DNA from: Bacillus sp. FJAT-42376
GTDB taxonomy: Bacteria > Bacillota > Bacilli > Bacillales > Bacillaceae
DNA: 64,000 bases
Direction: 5' to 3'
Assembly (NCBI RefSeq): GCF_003816055.1
Contig: NZ_CP033906.1
Location: 868,001 to 932,000 of the forward strand
Shown here: piece by piece, positions 49,697 to 58,367 of the stretch
Numbering within the stretch: the first letter of the stretch is position 1
How the letters are laid out: each line of letters opens with the position of its first letter
Program-made: the position numbers and the translations under genes
Notes under the pieces: generated by a model
What the model was told of the DNA's origin: nothing
What the model saw: the letters and a program-made list of their open reading frames with translations, nothing else
The model's database searches: none

Positions 49697-50425
49697 ATGT
49701 CAAATAAAAAAGAAATCCGCGAAAAGGTATGGAGCCTTTTAGAAGAAGAGAAGCTCGGCAGGTTTCCGTTTCCTCTCAAGGGAAGAATTCCAAATGTGAA
49801 AGGGGCAGAAAAAGCCGCGGCGTTCGTTGTGCAGATGCCAGAATATAAACAGGCAAAGGTCGTCAAAGTGAATCCTGACGCGCCTCAGCTGCCATTGAGG
49901 GCACAGGTGCTGAAAGACGGGAAAACTCTTCTGGTGCCGACGCCGAGGCTGAAAGCAGGGTTTATCCAGGTGAAACCGGAATGGGTGCCGGCAGGGGAAG
50001 AACGAAGAGCAGCCAGTTTAAGTCATATAAAGGACTATGGAAAGCTATTGCCGTTATCAGAGATGCCGCAAATCGACCTGATTGTCGTCGGGTCTGTTGC
50101 GATGACCTCAGATGGCAGACGGCTCGGAAAGGGAGAAGGCTATGCCGACAGGGAATATGCCATCATAAGAGAACTTGGCAATCCGGAGGTCCCGGTCGTG
50201 ACAACCGTCAACAGCCGGCAGGTTGTAGAGGATGATATTCCGGTGGAAGAATTTGATTTAACGGCGGATTGGATTGCAACAGAGGAAGGGCTGTTTAAGA
50301 CAGGCTCGAATGTCAGGAAGCCTGAGGGCATTGTATGGAGCCGGGTTACAGAGGAAGAGCTTCATGAAATGCCGGTGCTGCAGGAAATCAAAGAATGGAC
50401 GAAACATAAAAAAAATCCCCTTTAA
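49697..50425 (+). CDS. 5-formyltetrahydrofolate cyclo-ligase-like (MTHFS-domain) protein
   Basis: A 242-residue protein longer than true MTHFS (about 190). The MTHFS-fold signature GKGEGYADREYAI (ATP/folate loop, usually GGGYYDR) follows IDLIVVGSVAMTSDGRRLGKG. The N-terminal half carries PFPLKGRIPNVKG instead of the normal basic substrate loop, so it belongs to the MTHFSD-like group with uncertain reaction. AAAGGGGC precedes the ATG. The last codons form the left arm of the terminator. Confidence 0.75.
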   Translation: MSNKKEIREKVWSLLEEEKLGRFPFPLKGRIPNVKGAEKAAAFVVQMPEYKQAKVVKVNPDAPQLPLRAQVLKDGKTLLVPTPRLKAGFIQVKPEWVPAGEERRAASLSHIKDYGKLLPLSEMPQIDLIVVGSVAMTSDGRRLGKGEGYADREYAIIRELGNPEVPVVTTVNSRQVVEDDIPVEEFDLTADWIATEEGLFKTGSNVRKPEGIVWSRVTEEELHEMPVLQEIKEWTKHKKNPL

Positions 50426-50450
50426 GCCTTTATGCTTAAAGGGGATTTCT
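50409..50450. terminator. Bidirectional terminator
   Basis: AAATCCCCTTTAAGC and GCTTAAAGGGGATTT form a long stem around a six-base loop between converging genes. Confidence 0.9.
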
Positions 50451-50456
50451 TCGTGA

Positions 50457-51482
50457 TCAGATTTTCGCATAAAGCGGATCGGTCACTTTAACGAGCTGTT
50501 TCCCAAGGTTAGAGCCTTTGAACAGACCAAGGAATGCCTCCGGAATGTTTTCAAAGCCTTCGACGATGGTTTCTTCATATTTCAGGCTGCCATTCTGCAC
50601 CCATGCTCCCAGCTCATGGGAGCCTTCTTCAAAGCGGTCTGCGTAGTCTCCGACAACAAACCCTTTCATCAAAGCACTTGATTTGATGAGCTTCGTTTGA
50701 ACGCGGGGACCTAAATCTTCCCCGGCTTTATTATAAGAGGAGATGGCTCCGCAGATTGGAACACGCGCAAATTTGTTCAACAGGCTGTATACGGCATCGG
50801 AAATTTCACCGCCGACGTTGTCGAAATACACATCGACTCCATTTGGACACGCTTTTTCAAGCGCTTTTTCAACATCATCGGTTTTGTAATTAATGGTTTC
50901 ATCGAACCCGATTTCTTTCAGGTACTTAATTTTGTCATCGGAGCCTGCAATTCCAACGACGCGGGCGCCTTTAATCTTTGCAATTTGACCGACAATGGAA
51001 CCGACGGCCCCTGCAGCACCGGAGACAACGACGGTTTCGCCTTCCTGAGGCTGTCCGATATGAAGAAGCCCGAAATAGGCTGTCAGTCCGGGCATCCCTA
51101 AAACGCCAAGCGCAGTCGTGATCGGTGCCACATTCGGATCAATTTTGCGGACAGCTTTTGCCGGAACTGCGGAATATTCCTGCCAGCCAAGCATGCCGAC
51201 AATGGTGTCTCCGCGTTTAAAGTCAGGAGAATTCGACTGAACGATTTCGCCGACAGCTCCTCCATGAATGACTTCATTAAGAGGGAAAGGCTCTACGTAC
51301 GATTTCGTATCCTGCATTCTGCCCCTCATATAAGGGTCTACAGATAGGTAAAGGGTGCGGACGAGCACTTCTCCTTCTTTCGGTTCGGGGACATTGGTTT
51401 CAGTAAAGCGGAATGTGCTTGCATCCGGCATTCCGTTCGGACGCTGTGCAAGCTGGATTTGCTTTTGAGTTGTTTTTTCCAT
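50457..51482 (-). CDS. yfmJ: Zinc-free MDR-family NADP-dependent alkenal/ketone reductase (YfmJ-like)
   Basis: A 341-residue medium-chain reductase of the leukotriene B4 dehydrogenase/PTGR group: YLSVDPYMRGRM at the substrate side, GMPGLTAYFGLL, the cofactor loop VSGAAGAVGSIVGQIAK and YFDNVGG. No zinc-binding Cys set is present. Relatives reduce the double bond of reactive alkenals and quinones using NADPH. ATG 51482 follows GAGGAA at 6 bp; a TTG 6 bp earlier is less likely. Confidence 0.88.
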   Translation of the reverse strand: MEKTTQKQIQLAQRPNGMPDASTFRFTETNVPEPKEGEVLVRTLYLSVDPYMRGRMQDTKSYVEPFPLNEVIHGGAVGEIVQSNSPDFKRGDTIVGMLGWQEYSAVPAKAVRKIDPNVAPITTALGVLGMPGLTAYFGLLHIGQPQEGETVVVSGAAGAVGSIVGQIAKIKGARVVGIAGSDDKIKYLKEIGFDETINYKTDDVEKALEKACPNGVDVYFDNVGGEISDAVYSLLNKFARVPICGAISSYNKAGEDLGPRVQTKLIKSSALMKGFVVGDYADRFEEGSHELGAWVQNGSLKYEETIVEGFENIPEAFLGLFKGSNLGKQLVKVTDPLYAKI

Positions 51483-51627
51483 TGTCAATTCCTCCTTGAA
51501 TTCGCGTATCTATATTTACCCTATCATCATGCACAAGCTTGTTCAAAGAATACACCTTGAAAAAGGCATATTCATTTTGGCGTGCAGGAAAGTTTCAGGG
51601 TAAAGTGGAAAAAGGGAGGGATTGAAT

Positions 51628-52596
51628 GTGAAAATTGTCATTGTTGGTGCCGGCCTTTCAGGTTTAACGGCCGCAGCGGTATTAAAAGAAAATGGTCTGA
51701 CAGATGTAACCCTGATTGATAAAGGGAGAAGTCCGGGCGGAAGGCTTGCTACACGGAGAATCGGCGGCGGAAGAGCAGATCATGGAGCGCAGTTTTTTAC
51801 CGTAAGGACAGATGAACTGAAAAAAAGAACAGCTCAATGGCTGGAAGCCGGGTGGATAAAAGAATGGTACGCGGATCCATATCCCCGATATACCGGTACG
51901 GAAGGGATGAACAGTCTGGCAAAAAAACTGGCGGCCGATCTTGATGTGAGAACGGACATGAAGATTGTCCGCGTGGAGGAGGTGCCCGGAGGATTTCAGC
52001 TATTCTCTGAAAAAGGGGAAAGCATCCAAAGCGCTGCAGTCCTACTGACCATTCCAGCCCCGCAGGCAGCTGAACTGCTGAATGCAAGCTCAATACCCGG
52101 TGCGAAGGAGCTTGAGGAGATAAAATTTAATCCGTGCCTGGCTGCTTTAGTGACAGTGAAAGAGAAAAGCAGCATTGGCGATCACGGGCATCTTGACCGC
52201 TCGCTGCCGGACGGGATCGAAAGAATGGCCGATCAGTCCGCAAAAGGAATTTCACCTGTGCCGATTACAGTCATTTATATGACGGGTGAATGGTCGAAAG
52301 AGCATTTTGAAATGGCGGACGATGAAATTTTATCGCTGATTTTAAAGAAGGCAGAAGCGTATATAGGCGAAGGAAATGTGGAAGCAGTTCAGCTGAAGAA
52401 ATGGCGGTATGCTGAAGCAGTAAAGCCTTATCAACACCCTTTTCTGGATTTGAATCAGAAGCATCCTTTCCTTATAGCAGGAGATGCCTTCTTGAAAGAA
52501 AACGATCCGGCCGGGCGGACAAGGTTCGAAAGCGCGTATCTGTCAGGGACAGCGGCAGGAGAAGAACTGGTTCGAAGAATGAGAGACAGTATATAA
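51628..52596 (+). CDS. FAD-dependent amine-oxidase/renalase-like oxidoreductase
   Basis: A 322-residue flavoprotein: N-terminal dinucleotide loop IVGAGLSGLTAA, the amine-oxidase signature KGRSPGGRLATRR, HGAQFFTVR, and a C-terminal FAD motif AGDAFLKENDP with SAYLSGTAAGEEL. The overall form is that of bacterial renalase-like proteins, which oxidise isomeric NAD(P)H forms; function here is not proven. GTG 51628 is preferred (GGGAGG at 8 bp) over TTG 51622 (2 bp). It is divergent from the reductase gene. Confidence 0.85.
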   Translation: MKIVIVGAGLSGLTAAAVLKENGLTDVTLIDKGRSPGGRLATRRIGGGRADHGAQFFTVRTDELKKRTAQWLEAGWIKEWYADPYPRYTGTEGMNSLAKKLAADLDVRTDMKIVRVEEVPGGFQLFSEKGESIQSAAVLLTIPAPQAAELLNASSIPGAKELEEIKFNPCLAALVTVKEKSSIGDHGHLDRSLPDGIERMADQSAKGISPVPITVIYMTGEWSKEHFEMADDEILSLILKKAEAYIGEGNVEAVQLKKWRYAEAVKPYQHPFLDLNQKHPFLIAGDAFLKENDPAGRTRFESAYLSGTAAGEELVRRMRDSI

Positions 52597-52713
52597 ATCA
52601 AACGTTTGTTTAAGTCCCTGGGCACAGCCATTCACGCAGACAGCCCCGCTGGAATGGGCTGAAAAGAGAAAGAAAACCGTGCTTAAGCCATTGTGCATGG
52701 TTTCTGGCATAAG

Positions 52714-52746
52714 AAAACGCCGGATACAAATATCCGGCGTTTTTTA
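52714..52746. terminator. Bidirectional terminator
   Basis: AAAACGCCGGATA and TATCCGGCGTTTT form a perfect stem around six bases, between converging genes. Confidence 0.9.
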
Positions 52747-52761
52747 CTGGATTGATATGAA

Positions 52762-54219
52762 TTAAAAAGGATATTTCCTCGGCTCATCCATGACCCCGAT
52801 CCATTTCACGGTTGTGAATTTTTCGATGGCCCACTCTCCGCCGAAGCGTCCGATTCCTGAGTGCTTCTCTCCTCCGAAGGCAACGTGTGCTTCGTCGTTT
52901 ACGGATTGGTCATTTACATGAATCATGCCTGTCTCGATTTCTTTAGCGGCGCGGACCCCGCGGTGAACGTCTCCGCTGAAAATTGAGCCGCTCAGGCCGT
53001 ATTCAGAATCATTGGCGATGGCAATGGCTTCCTCCTCATTTTTGGCACGGAGGAGCGGTGCCACAGGGCCGAAGATTTCTTTTTTGGCAATGGGCATGTC
53101 ATTCGTTACTTCACCAAGGACAATCGGATGGAGGACATTTCCGTCCGCTTTGCCGGAGACGAGCATTTTTGCCCCCATCGCCGTGCTGTCTTCCACATCT
53201 TTGTGAATGCGGCTTAAAGCGTCTTCGTTAATCAATGGACCGACAGCCGTATTCTTGTCATTCGGGTCTCCTGCTGCAAGACTCTTCGCTTTTTCTATGA
53301 ATTTTTCGGCAAAGGCATCGTACACCTCATCCACGACAATAATCCGGTTCAGTGCCATGCAGATTTGACCCTGGTGAAGGAACTTTCCAAAGACCGCTGC
53401 GTTTGCCGCCTGTTCTAGATCAGCATCCTCCAAAACGATCATTACATTATTGCCGCCAAGCTCGAGAGCCGTTTCCTTCAACCCTTTAGCTGCAAGCTCT
53501 GCGATACGCTGCCCAACTTCTGTAGAACCGGTAAAGGAAATGACTTTCGGAATGGGATGGAGAACAAATTCATCGCCGATTTCAGAGCCCCTGCCGGCTA
53601 CAACATTAAGGACGCCTTTTGGCAGCTCTGCTTTTTCAAACAAATCAGCGAGCAGGAATCCGGATGTAACGAGAGTGTCGGAAGAAGGCTTCAGCACGAC
53701 GGTATTCCCTGTAGCGATTGCCGGTGCAACCGATCTCATCGCTAAATGAAGCGGGAAATTCCACGGGCCGATTACACCGACAACTCCTTTCGCAGTAAGA
53801 TATACACGGTTTTCTTTTCCGGGAATGTTTGAAGGAAGGATTTTGCCCTCCATCCGGTTAGGGAAGCTTGCTGATTCCTGAACGATATTTAAGGTAGCAG
53901 ACCACTCGGCCTCCGCCTTAATCCGGGTGCTTCCTGATTCCTGAACAAGCCAGCTGATGATTTCCTCTCTCCGCTCGTTCAGCTGCCGGGCGACATTGTC
54001 AAGAATCGTTCTCCGTTCGGCAGGCAATGTCCGGCTCCAGCTTTTCTGAGCCTGTTTCGCTGATTGGTATGCCAGATCCAAATCGTTTTTGTCTGCCGAG
54101 CGTATCTCAAACAGCAGCTCTCCTGTAAAGGGATTCACATTCTCAATGGTTTTGTCGCTCGATCCATCTGTCCATTCACCGTTTATATAATGTTTCGTAT
54201 AAGTCATTTGACCAGTCAT
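52762..54219 (-). CDS. yfmT: Aldehyde dehydrogenase (YfmT-like)
   Basis: A 485-residue NAD(P)-dependent ALDH-superfamily enzyme. It has the cofactor segment VIGPWNFPLHLAMR, SFTGSTEVG, the general base Glu in LELGGNN and the catalytic Cys in GQICMALNR. The length equals B. subtilis YfmT, reported as a vanillin dehydrogenase, so an aromatic aldehyde substrate is plausible. GGAGG lies 9 bp before the ATG. It is divergent from nos. Confidence 0.88.
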   Translation of the reverse strand: MTGQMTYTKHYINGEWTDGSSDKTIENVNPFTGELLFEIRSADKNDLDLAYQSAKQAQKSWSRTLPAERRTILDNVARQLNERREEIISWLVQESGSTRIKAEAEWSATLNIVQESASFPNRMEGKILPSNIPGKENRVYLTAKGVVGVIGPWNFPLHLAMRSVAPAIATGNTVVLKPSSDTLVTSGFLLADLFEKAELPKGVLNVVAGRGSEIGDEFVLHPIPKVISFTGSTEVGQRIAELAAKGLKETALELGGNNVMIVLEDADLEQAANAAVFGKFLHQGQICMALNRIIVVDEVYDAFAEKFIEKAKSLAAGDPNDKNTAVGPLINEDALSRIHKDVEDSTAMGAKMLVSGKADGNVLHPIVLGEVTNDMPIAKKEIFGPVAPLLRAKNEEEAIAIANDSEYGLSGSIFSGDVHRGVRAAKEIETGMIHVNDQSVNDEAHVAFGGEKHSGIGRFGGEWAIEKFTTVKWIGVMDEPRKYPF

Positions 54220-54395
54220 CGTTCATTTCCTCCTTTTTTCTTACCGTATAAAAGTACCCGATTGGAGAGGGGCCAAAACGGCTGAATGTTTTCCGTCTGG
54301 ATGATTTTACCTCTTTTGAACCATTGGACATTGTGAACCATTTCTACTATTGTTAAAATGGTAAAAAGTATAGTACGACACATAGGAGGACAGCG

Positions 54396-55481
54396 GTGAC
54401 AGAATCAAATGACCTGTTCCTGAAGGCAAAAGAATTCATTCATATCAGTTATCATGAACTTGGGAAAGAAGCAGAAATCGAAGACCGCCTGCTCCGGATA
54501 AAAGAAGAGATTGCAACGTGCGGACAGTATGAACACACAATCGAAGAGCTTGAATATGGAGCGAAAATGGCATGGCGCAACAGCAACCGCTGCATCGGCA
54601 GGCTGTTCTGGCAATCCATGCACGTAATGGATGAACGCCAGGCAGAAACGGAAGAACAAGTGGCGGAAGCCCTAATCCGCCATATTGAATACGCATCGAA
54701 CGGAGGAAAAATCCGTCCGGCTATTACGATATTTAAACCGAAAAAGGGGGAAGTCCACCCTATTCGCATTTGGAACCATCAGCTGATCCGCTATGCCGGC
54801 TATGAATCAGCCGAAGGGTACAGGGGCGATCCTGCATCTGTGCCGTTCACTAATGTGTGCAGGGAGCTTGGATGGGAAGGGGAAGGAACGGATTACGATA
54901 TTCTCCCGCTTGTCATATCGACAGCGGACAACCCGCCGAAATGGTTTTCAATCCCTGATCGCGCGGTCATTGAGGTGCCGATTGTTCATCCGGAGCTCCC
55001 GGCTTTCGAGGATCTTTTCCTGAAATGGTACGGGATTCCGATCATTTCGGATATGAGCCTTGAAATCGGCGGCATCATTTATGGGGCAGCCCCCTTCAAC
55101 GGCTGGTATATGGGTACGGAAATCGGAGCGAGAAACCTGGCGGACGAAAACCGCTACAATATGCTTCCGAAGGTCGCTTCCATAATGGGGCTGAAAACCG
55201 AACTGAATTCCTCCTTATGGAAGGACCGGGCGCTTGTAGAGCTTAACGCCGCCGTTCTTTATTCCTTCAAAGAAGCAGGAGTCAGTATTGTCGATCATCA
55301 TACCGCAGCGGCCCAATTTAAGAAATTCGAAGAACGGGAAGAGCGGAGCGGGCGAGAAGTGACAGGGGACTGGACTTGGCTCATCCCGCCCATGTCTCCG
55401 GCAGCCACGCATATTTTTCATAAACACTATAACAATGAAATAAAGACACCGAATTATTTTTACCAGGAAAAACCTTATTAG
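54396..55481 (+). CDS. nos: Bacterial nitric oxide synthase, oxygenase domain
   Basis: A 361-residue protein covering only the NOS oxygenase domain, as in Bacillus (363 residues in B. subtilis, YflM). The heme-thiolate Cys66 is in [10 protein letters not shown]. The arginine-binding Glu lies in the MSLEIGG region following [12 protein letters not shown] sequence, and [10 protein letters not shown] is in the pterin region. It converts L-arginine to NO and citrulline using separate flavodoxin-type reductants. In Bacillus, NO protects against oxidative stress and antibiotics. The start is GTG 54396 with AGGAGG at 6-7 bp. Confidence 0.96.
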   Translation: MTESNDLFLKAKEFIHISYHELGKEAEIEDRLLRIKEEIATCGQYEHTIEELEYGAKMAWRNSNRCIGRLFWQSMHVMDERQAETEEQVAEALIRHIEYASNGGKIRPAITIFKPKKGEVHPIRIWNHQLIRYAGYESAEGYRGDPASVPFTNVCRELGWEGEGTDYDILPLVISTADNPPKWFSIPDRAVIEVPIVHPELPAFEDLFLKWYGIPIISDMSLEIGGIIYGAAPFNGWYMGTEIGARNLADENRYNMLPKVASIMGLKTELNSSLWKDRALVELNAAVLYSFKEAGVSIVDHHTAAAQFKKFEEREERSGREVTGDWTWLIPPMSPAATHIFHKHYNNEIKTPNYFYQEKPY

Positions 55482-55486
55482 AATGG

Positions 55487-55525
55487 AAAGAACCCGTCCT
55501 GCCTGAATTGGACGGGTTCTTTTTT
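55487..55525 (+). terminator. Terminator of nos
   Basis: AAAGAACCCGTCC and GGACGGGTTCTTT form the stem, followed by T residues. Confidence 0.88.
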
Positions 55526-55597
55526 GAATCAGCCGTTTAGCCGTTTAGTTCCCGGCTGAATGGCTGATTATCTCGTCCATTTACCATTTGTGAAAAA

Positions 55598-55631
55598 GAA
55601 AAAGACGTGCAGGCTTTCACACGTCTTTTCA
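55598..55631 (-). terminator. Terminator of the O-antigen-ligase-like gene
   Basis: AAAAGACGTG and CACGTCTTTT pair around a ten-base loop; on the minus strand a T-rich tract follows. Confidence 0.7.
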
Positions 55632-55646
55632 GGTCTTTTATAAGAA

Positions 55647-56939
55647 CTAATATTTTCCCTTATTCTTCTGGGACTTTGAAACATGATGGGACTTTTCGGT
55701 CTGAAGACTGCTTCTCAGGAACGCCCGCTTAATATAGGCTGCTGATTTTTGCACAACATGGACAGGCTCAGTGTAGCGGTCCCAGCTAGCAAGCAGGATG
55801 ACGGTAATTAAGGCCGTCTGCGGCGAAACGAGCGGGTGATCGAGGATTCCTGTAAGGAAGATCACAGGAATCGAAATCATGAACAAATTGAGCAGCTGTT
55901 TCCGTTTTGATTCCATAAAATACAGACAGCAGAACTTAAAGGCAATCCCTCCGGCAAGAAGCAGGAAGGCCAGTCCGCCGATTGTTCCGTATTCCGCAAA
56001 AAAGGCGAGGAACATGTTATGGGCATGAGGGACGACTTTTCCGGTCAGCTGCACATACGATTCGGAAAATCCGAGCGGAGTTGTACCGAAAAAGGTGTTG
56101 TCCTTCCAAATGCTTAAGCTGTTCAGCCAGATTTCTTTCCTGGCAAGGGCCGAATGGTCAATCACTTCGGTTCTCGGGATGAGGGCAATCAGGTGATCCC
56201 TGACCGCATAGAGCATACCGAGACATGTAATCCCAAGCTTCGGGTTTAATTTGATTAATAAGAACAGAGATAAAATAAACATGGCTGCAACACCGGACCG
56301 GGATCCGGTTTGGAAAATCGCAGCGGCAATAATCAGAATCAGAGGAATCTGGTAAAACAATACCCGGTGCCCTCTGTTTTTTAAGTGGCCAATTATACTT
56401 GTTAAGACAAAAGTAAAGGTCAGCAGAAGCAAAAACGCTGTAAAGTTCGGGTTATAGGCACTCCCGAACAGTCTTGCTTCACTGTCTCCCGAACCTCCGA
56501 TAAATTGGGTGCCGGTTAATAAGGCGAAAATCCCGTTAAACGTGTGATCTTTCAGCAGCAATCCGGATAAAAATAAATAAAACCCCCCGGCAATGACAAT
56601 ACGCTTATAGCGCTGAAACGATCCTAAGGTTAAGGTTTCTTTAATGTATAAGTACAATCCTAAATATCCGGCAATGAGTGCAACAATAAGCAGGTACGAT
56701 CCGTTGCGGTGAACAATCGTTGAACCCGCGGCCGAAACGAGAAGGCAAAGAAAGAAAAATGTAGTTAAATTGAGCGTAAAGGATGCTCTGCGATAGACAG
56801 CTTTATTTAAATGATTCCATCCAATGACCACCAGCCACAAAATACCGGCAGGGGGCAGGATAAAGCAAAGACCTACACCAATCTCTAAGTGATAAGCTTG
56901 AATCCATGCTAACAGTTTTTGATATTTTAATTTAATCAT
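55647..56939 (-). CDS. O-antigen ligase/polymerase-family (WaaL/Wzy-type) membrane protein
   Basis: A 430-residue protein with about ten to twelve membrane helices and a large extracellular loop (about 270-335) with VIDHSALARKEIWLNS and VVPHAHNMFLAFFAEYG, the latter holding the conserved His of WaaL/Wzy proteins; TGSRSGVAA is also typical. It probably joins or polymerises surface polysaccharide or teichoic-type chains, but no other glycan gene is near, so the substrate is unknown. ATG 56939 has GAGGAG 7 bp upstream. A structured region lies about 240-440 bp upstream. Confidence 0.8.
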   Translation of the reverse strand: MIKLKYQKLLAWIQAYHLEIGVGLCFILPPAGILWLVVIGWNHLNKAVYRRASFTLNLTTFFFLCLLVSAAGSTIVHRNGSYLLIVALIAGYLGLYLYIKETLTLGSFQRYKRIVIAGGFYLFLSGLLLKDHTFNGIFALLTGTQFIGGSGDSEARLFGSAYNPNFTAFLLLLTFTFVLTSIIGHLKNRGHRVLFYQIPLILIIAAAIFQTGSRSGVAAMFILSLFLLIKLNPKLGITCLGMLYAVRDHLIALIPRTEVIDHSALARKEIWLNSLSIWKDNTFFGTTPLGFSESYVQLTGKVVPHAHNMFLAFFAEYGTIGGLAFLLLAGGIAFKFCCLYFMESKRKQLLNLFMISIPVIFLTGILDHPLVSPQTALITVILLASWDRYTEPVHVVQKSAAYIKRAFLRSSLQTEKSHHVSKSQKNKGKY

Positions 56940-57199
56940 GATTCTCCTCTTTCTTACCTTACCTTGGATCATCTTCAGGCAATGGTGAAGAATTTGCATT
57001 CACATGAAAGACTAAAAATTTCCAATTGGACAGTTTTTTAATCTTAATTCTTAATATATATCTATTTTTTAGGTGAATGAAACCCTCTTCCCCAATTCTT
57101 AACTAAAAATACACAAATCATACATAAAATCATTACACTTTTTTTACAATTCGCCTTGCCTATAAGGGTCCGGCAACCAACTTAAACACTTTACTGCTT

Positions 57200-57370
57200 T
57201 TCGATTGGCTCGTCAACTCGATGAAACAAAGATGCTGCCCGAAGAACTTTACCCGCTGCGGTGGCGGGGTAAACTAAGCAAATTATCCCAGCACGCTGAA
57301 CCGGCTTGGCGGCAGGGCCCGCCGTCCTTTGCCTTCCGGAAAGGCGGCATCCGTCCAGAGGAAAGGGATT
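57200..57370. other. GC-rich structured intergenic region, unassigned
   Basis: In an otherwise AT-rich 450 bp gap, this segment holds several hairpin-capable blocks: CCCGCTGCGGTGGCGGG, GGCGGCAGGGCCCGCCGTCC and GCCTTCCGGAAAGGC. It has no credible frame. It sits between the acylphosphatase terminator and the O-antigen-ligase-like gene, so it could be a long 5' leader for the latter on the minus strand, or a small RNA on the plus strand ending at 57446. I do not recognise a riboswitch. Confidence 0.35.
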
Positions 57371-57410
57371 GTATGGATTTGGTAAAAAGATTGGGGAACG
57401 GATTGAAAGA

Positions 57411-57447
57411 AAAACCGGCCTGTCCAATGGCGGACAGGCCGGTTTTT
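57411..57447. terminator. Bidirectional terminator next to the acylphosphatase gene
   Basis: AAAAACCGGCCTGTC and GGACAGGCCGGTTTTTT form a strong stem around a seven-base loop. Confidence 0.9.
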
Positions 57448-57449
57448 TG

Positions 57450-57719
57450 TCAGTATCTAATATCAAAAGCGCTAAGCGCCTCGTCACTCTCGTAATCCAT
57501 TTGCTCAATGTTTTCAACTTGTGCAAGCGGGCTTCCCGTTTTCATTTTCTCAATAAAAGAGGCAACCTGCTTCCCTTCTCCGTCCGCCACAATCTCGACG
57601 GACCCGTTGTCCATATTTTTGGCCCAGCCTTTAATATTGTGCTGGATCGCCATGGTTTGTGCATAATACCGGAAACCGACGCCCTGGACATGTCCATGTA
57701 CAAAAAGCTTCGTTTTCAC
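57450..57719 (-). CDS. Acylphosphatase
   Basis: An 89-residue protein of standard acylphosphatase length. The phosphate-binding loop and catalytic Arg are in HGHVQGVGFRYYAQ, and the catalytic Asn in GWAKNMDNGSVEIVADG. It hydrolyses carboxyl-phosphate bonds such as acetyl phosphate. GTG 57719 is chosen (AAGGAG at about 9 bp, giving the normal start MKTKLFVHG); a GTG 9 bp upstream is too close to the site. It is the orthologue type of B. subtilis YflL, which also lies near nos. Confidence 0.9.
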   Translation of the reverse strand: MKTKLFVHGHVQGVGFRYYAQTMAIQHNIKGWAKNMDNGSVEIVADGEGKQVASFIEKMKTGSPLAQVENIEQMDYESDEALSAFDIRY

Positions 57720-57733
57720 GGATATCACTCTCC

Positions 57734-58294
57734 TTATTGAATGCGATTTTTAATCGTTTCGATCAGATCGTCTTTAATTTGATTCCAAAAATCTGTGTCT
57801 GATGTGAAACGCTTTGCTACGGTTTCTGCAAATACAGCAAAGGCCTCTTTAAACTCAGGTGCATCCTTCTCGGGAAGAGATTGCTTTTGTTCATCCACCC
57901 ATTCCTGGACAGCCGCAGTACGCGGACCCCACTTCGCCACTTCTTCTCCGTTCTCATTTGTGAAGATGATAATCGGAATGGAGCGGGCTGTTCCGTTTGT
58001 CAAATATTGATCCATCAATTCCAGGTTTTCATCGCGGATCAGGTAGCGTGTTTCAATAAGCGCCTCTTCCGATAGTCTCATGAGAATAGGCAGGTTCACC
58101 ATCGCATCCCCGCACCAGTCGGCAGTCAGGACAATGGCGCGCAGATTTTCTTTTTGCAGAGTCTGCAGAAAGACACGGTCCTCTTCCTTCATTTGAAAAC
58201 TATTATAAATGTGAAGCAGATTCTCCTGATGAACATTCATCCTGCTTATATACGTTTCCTTTGTCCAGCCTTTTTCAAACCATTCATTTAGCAT
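57734..58294 (-). CDS. Thioredoxin-fold protein with single active-site Cys
   Basis: A 186-residue protein of the thioredoxin family found in Bacilli. The fold core is LRAIVLTADWCGDAMVNLP, with the active site WCGDA, so only the first Cys of a CxxC pair is present; the cis-proline is in RSIPIIIF. The C-terminal 50 residues are helical. It cannot form the usual intrachain disulfide, so a monothiol or bacillithiol-linked reaction, or a structural role, is possible. ATG 58294 has GGAGG at 9 bp. It is upstream of, and 14 bp from, the acylphosphatase gene. Confidence 0.8.
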   Translation of the reverse strand: MLNEWFEKGWTKETYISRMNVHQENLLHIYNSFQMKEEDRVFLQTLQKENLRAIVLTADWCGDAMVNLPILMRLSEEALIETRYLIRDENLELMDQYLTNGTARSIPIIIFTNENGEEVAKWGPRTAAVQEWVDEQKQSLPEKDAPEFKEAFAVFAETVAKRFTSDTDFWNQIKDDLIETIKNRIQ

Positions 58295-58367
58295 GATGAA
58301 CAGCCTCCTGTATAATTTTCTCATCTTCTACTATATAAAAGAACCTGGGCAATTGCGAGTATAGCGG

